Of a stretch of 15,818 nucleotides of DNA, positions 14,403 to 15,818 are shown in pieces. The position numbers were made by a program, and so were the translations under genes. Position 1 is the first letter of the stretch. Each line of letters starts with the position of its first letter. This DNA is from Bacteriovoracaceae bacterium UBA1511 (GTDB lineage: Bacteria; Bdellovibrionota; Bacteriovoracia; Bacteriovoracales; Bacteriovoracaceae). The notes under the pieces are model-generated. The model was given only the letters and a program-made list of their open reading frames with translations. It was not told the DNA's origin and did not search any database. The stretch is taken from the NCBI GenBank assembly GCA_002323535.1, contig DCQT01000119.1:1-15818 (forward strand), written 5' to 3'.

Positions 14403-15701
14403 TTGAACTATAGTAAAAAAAATATCCTTATTTCCTCAATCCCTTTGGTAATAAGCTCTATGTTAGAACCTCTTGCCGGGATAGTTGATACTGCTTTTAT
14501 TGGGCACTTAGGCCCAAAAAGCCTCGCTGCTTTAGGTGTAGGCGTTTCTGTATTTAATTCTTTTTTTTGGGTATTTAATTTTTTAGTCCACATTCCTATG
14601 GAGTCAGTTGCAAGAGGAGCGGTGAAGGGCAAGGAATCTTCAATTACACAAGCGAGGGTCGGATTACTAAGTTCTATATTGGTGGGGCTTTTAAGCTTTC
14701 TTTTTCTGTTTTCTTTCTCAGAGTCTCTTCTTCGTTTTGCTGGTGCCCAACCTGAAACTTTTAATTTATCAAGAGAATATTATTTTTACAGAGTCTTCGG
14801 TCAGCCAATAGTTCTTGTATATTTTTGCTTGCTCTCAATTCTAAGAGGCATAGGTCTATCAAAACAGAGTTTAATTCCAGTTTTTTTATCTGTGGGTATC
14901 AATATTTTCTTGACCTTTATTCTAATTTTTCATTTTGATCTAGGAGTCAAAGGGGCTGCAATAGGGACCGTGACTTCTTATCTTGTGGGTTTGTTGGTTA
15001 CGGTATTTTTACTTTTTAAAGAGGTCGGAAAAGAGCTTTTCATTTTTAGGAAATTACCCGCGAAGGATAGCTTTTTTAGTTTTTCTGAAAAATCGCTTTT
15101 TCTTTTTGTTCGTAGTTTTTGTTTAACTGGTATATTTTTTTTAAGTACTAAGATAGCCGCAGAAATTGGGGTCTATTCTATATCTGCTTATCAAATCGCA
15201 TTACAATTTTGGTTATTTTCTTCCTTTTTCCTAGATGGGTTGGCGATGACAGGTAATATAGAAACGGCAAAGTTAAGTGCGGCCAAAAATTCAAGTCAGT
15301 TCCTTGATTTTTCTCGTCAATTATTTAGCTTAAGCTTTGGAATTGGCTTTATATTTATGTCCGTCTACTTCTTATTTGAGAACCAATTATTCTCTCTTTT
15401 TACCAGTGATGAATTGGTCCTAGAGAACCTTAGGTTAATTTGGCCTATCGTTCTTGGAGGACAGGTCGTAAATGCGTTAGCTTTTTCAATAGATGGAGTA
15501 TATTTTGGACTAGGAAGGCACTCGAGGCTTGCAGTGATGATGATCCTCAATCTTATGTTCATTTTTTTGCCCATGGCGATTTACGGCTTACACCAAGGTT
15601 CTCTTCAGATTTTATTGCTTGCTTTATTGTTTACATCCATTTTTAGATGGTTTTACTTAAAAAAGTATCTGTATGATGATTTTGATAGTCAATCTGTTTG
15701 A
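14403..15701 (+). CDS. MATE-family efflux transporter (DinF-like)
   Basis: This 432-residue polytopic membrane protein has about twelve hydrophobic segments. The N-terminal half carries IPLVISSMLEPLAGIVDTAFIGHLG (13-37), with the VDTAFIGHLG motif seen in the DinF branch of MATE transporters, then SLAALGVG. Later come GVKGAAIGTV, about residues 182-191, and IDGVYFGLGRHS in the C-terminal half. MATE proteins export cationic drugs or metabolites in exchange for H+ or Na+; the substrate here is unknown. Length is normal and no break is seen. The start is a TTG directly abutting the TAA of the preceding gene, without a Shine-Dalgarno; the first ATG (codon 20) would remove the start of helix 1. Translational re-initiation is therefore likely. 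Confidence 0.92.
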   Translation: MNYSKKNILISSIPLVISSMLEPLAGIVDTAFIGHLGPKSLAALGVGVSVFNSFFWVFNFLVHIPMESVARGAVKGKESSITQARVGLLSSILVGLLSFLFLFSFSESLLRFAGAQPETFNLSREYYFYRVFGQPIVLVYFCLLSILRGIGLSKQSLIPVFLSVGINIFLTFILIFHFDLGVKGAAIGTVTSYLVGLLVTVFLLFKEVGKELFIFRKLPAKDSFFSFSEKSLFLFVRSFCLTGIFFLSTKIAAEIGVYSISAYQIALQFWLFSSFFLDGLAMTGNIETAKLSAAKNSSQFLDFSRQLFSLSFGIGFIFMSVYFLFENQLFSLFTSDELVLENLRLIWPIVLGGQVVNALAFSIDGVYFGLGRHSRLAVMMILNLMFIFLPMAIYGLHQGSLQILLLALLFTSIFRWFYLKKYLYDDFDSQSV

Positions 15702-15736
15702 GCTTGTGAATTTTTCAAGAGAGTTTAAAATAGAGA

Positions 15737-15818
15737 TGGTGCCTAGGGCGAGACTTGAACTCGCACGGAAAAAAAATTCCGAGGGATTTTAAATCCCTTG
15801 TGTCTACCAATTCCACCA
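15737..15818 (-). tRNA. tRNA-Leu (anticodon UAA), 5' end cut by window edge
   Basis: Read on the - strand this is a class II tRNA: TGGTGGAATTGGTAGACA (D arm), an AGGGA/TCCCT anticodon stem with loop TTTAAAA and anticodon TAA (15789-15791), a long variable arm CGGAA/TTCCG with a U-only loop, a GCGAG/CTCGC T arm with TTCAAGT, acceptor 3' strand CCTAGGC, discriminator A and an encoded CCA. The seven acceptor bases of the 5' strand (expected GCCTAGG) lie beyond the window, so the whole gene should be about 89 bases. Sequence closely matches E. coli leuZ in the D and anticodon arms. Confidence 0.95.

Noticed and set aside
15365..15646. Open frames in other phases over the 3' end of the MATE gene
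   Set aside because: No family resemblance; the MATE frame is continuous and full length.
15702..15736. Weak hairpin (CTTG...CAAG around GAATTTTTC) between the MATE gene and the tRNA
   Set aside because: The stem is short and AT-rich with no following T-run on either strand, so a terminator call is not supported.
15737..15818. tRNA-Leu 3' end as an integrative element attachment site
   Set aside because: No integrase, no repeated tRNA 3' fragment and no mobile gene is visible in the window.

Overview
The window is AT-rich, gene-dense bacterial DNA. Gene style and content suggest a Bdellovibrionota / Bacteriovoracales-type organism (Halobacteriovorax or Bacteriovorax relatives). The points in favour are low GC, many lysine/asparagine/isoleucine-rich proteins, a DinG-like exonuclease-helicase, a BolA/CGFS-glutaredoxin pair, a CFI-box-type membrane protein and several lineage-style hypotheticals. 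This assignment is an inference from style; no taxonomic marker gene is present apart from a partial tRNA. No IS element, phage gene, CRISPR array or rRNA was seen.

Layout. (1) 2-304: the 3' end of a probable NADAR-family gene cut by the window edge, followed by a weak terminator. (2) 379-3040, + strand: a two-CBS-domain protein behind a hairpin that covers its ribosome binding site, a CoA-pyrophosphatase-like Nudix enzyme, and an exported phospholipase D/cardiolipin-synthase-like protein. (3) 3032-4571, - strand: an atypical small protein kinase followed by a PP2C phosphatase, a compact phospho-signalling pair. (4) 4631-8184, + strand, tightly overlapping: CoaD, a Nudix-NMN/NaMN adenylyltransferase fusion, an exported CFI-box-type anchored protein, and YebC. 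(5) 8181-12167, - strand: a 979-residue DnaQ-like exonuclease/XPD-type helicase, then a glycosyltransferase-like protein. (6) 12217-13248, + strand: a small four-helix membrane protein, a BolA/IbaG protein and a CGFS monothiol glutaredoxin. (7) 13251-14009, - strand: an unrecognised protein. (8) 14052-15701, + strand: a small four-helix membrane protein and a MATE transporter. (9) 15737 to the window end, - strand: tRNA-Leu(UAA), cut by the edge.

Whole-window themes. Nucleotide cofactor chemistry recurs: NADAR-like protein, CBS sensor, two Nudix proteins, CoaD and a NadD-type domain. The item most worth a second look is the fusion at 5119-6183. Its N-terminal Nudix domain resembles the NrtR/NadM-associated ADP-ribose family but has lost most catalytic Nudix-box residues, and the nucleotidyltransferase domain is C-terminal, the reverse of the known NadM-Nudix order. 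This suggests an adenylyltransferase with a built-in ligand-sensing domain, co-translated with CoaD. Gene packing is extreme: all three internal convergent gene ends overlap or lie 2 bases apart. No gene-free stretch exceeds 300 bases.
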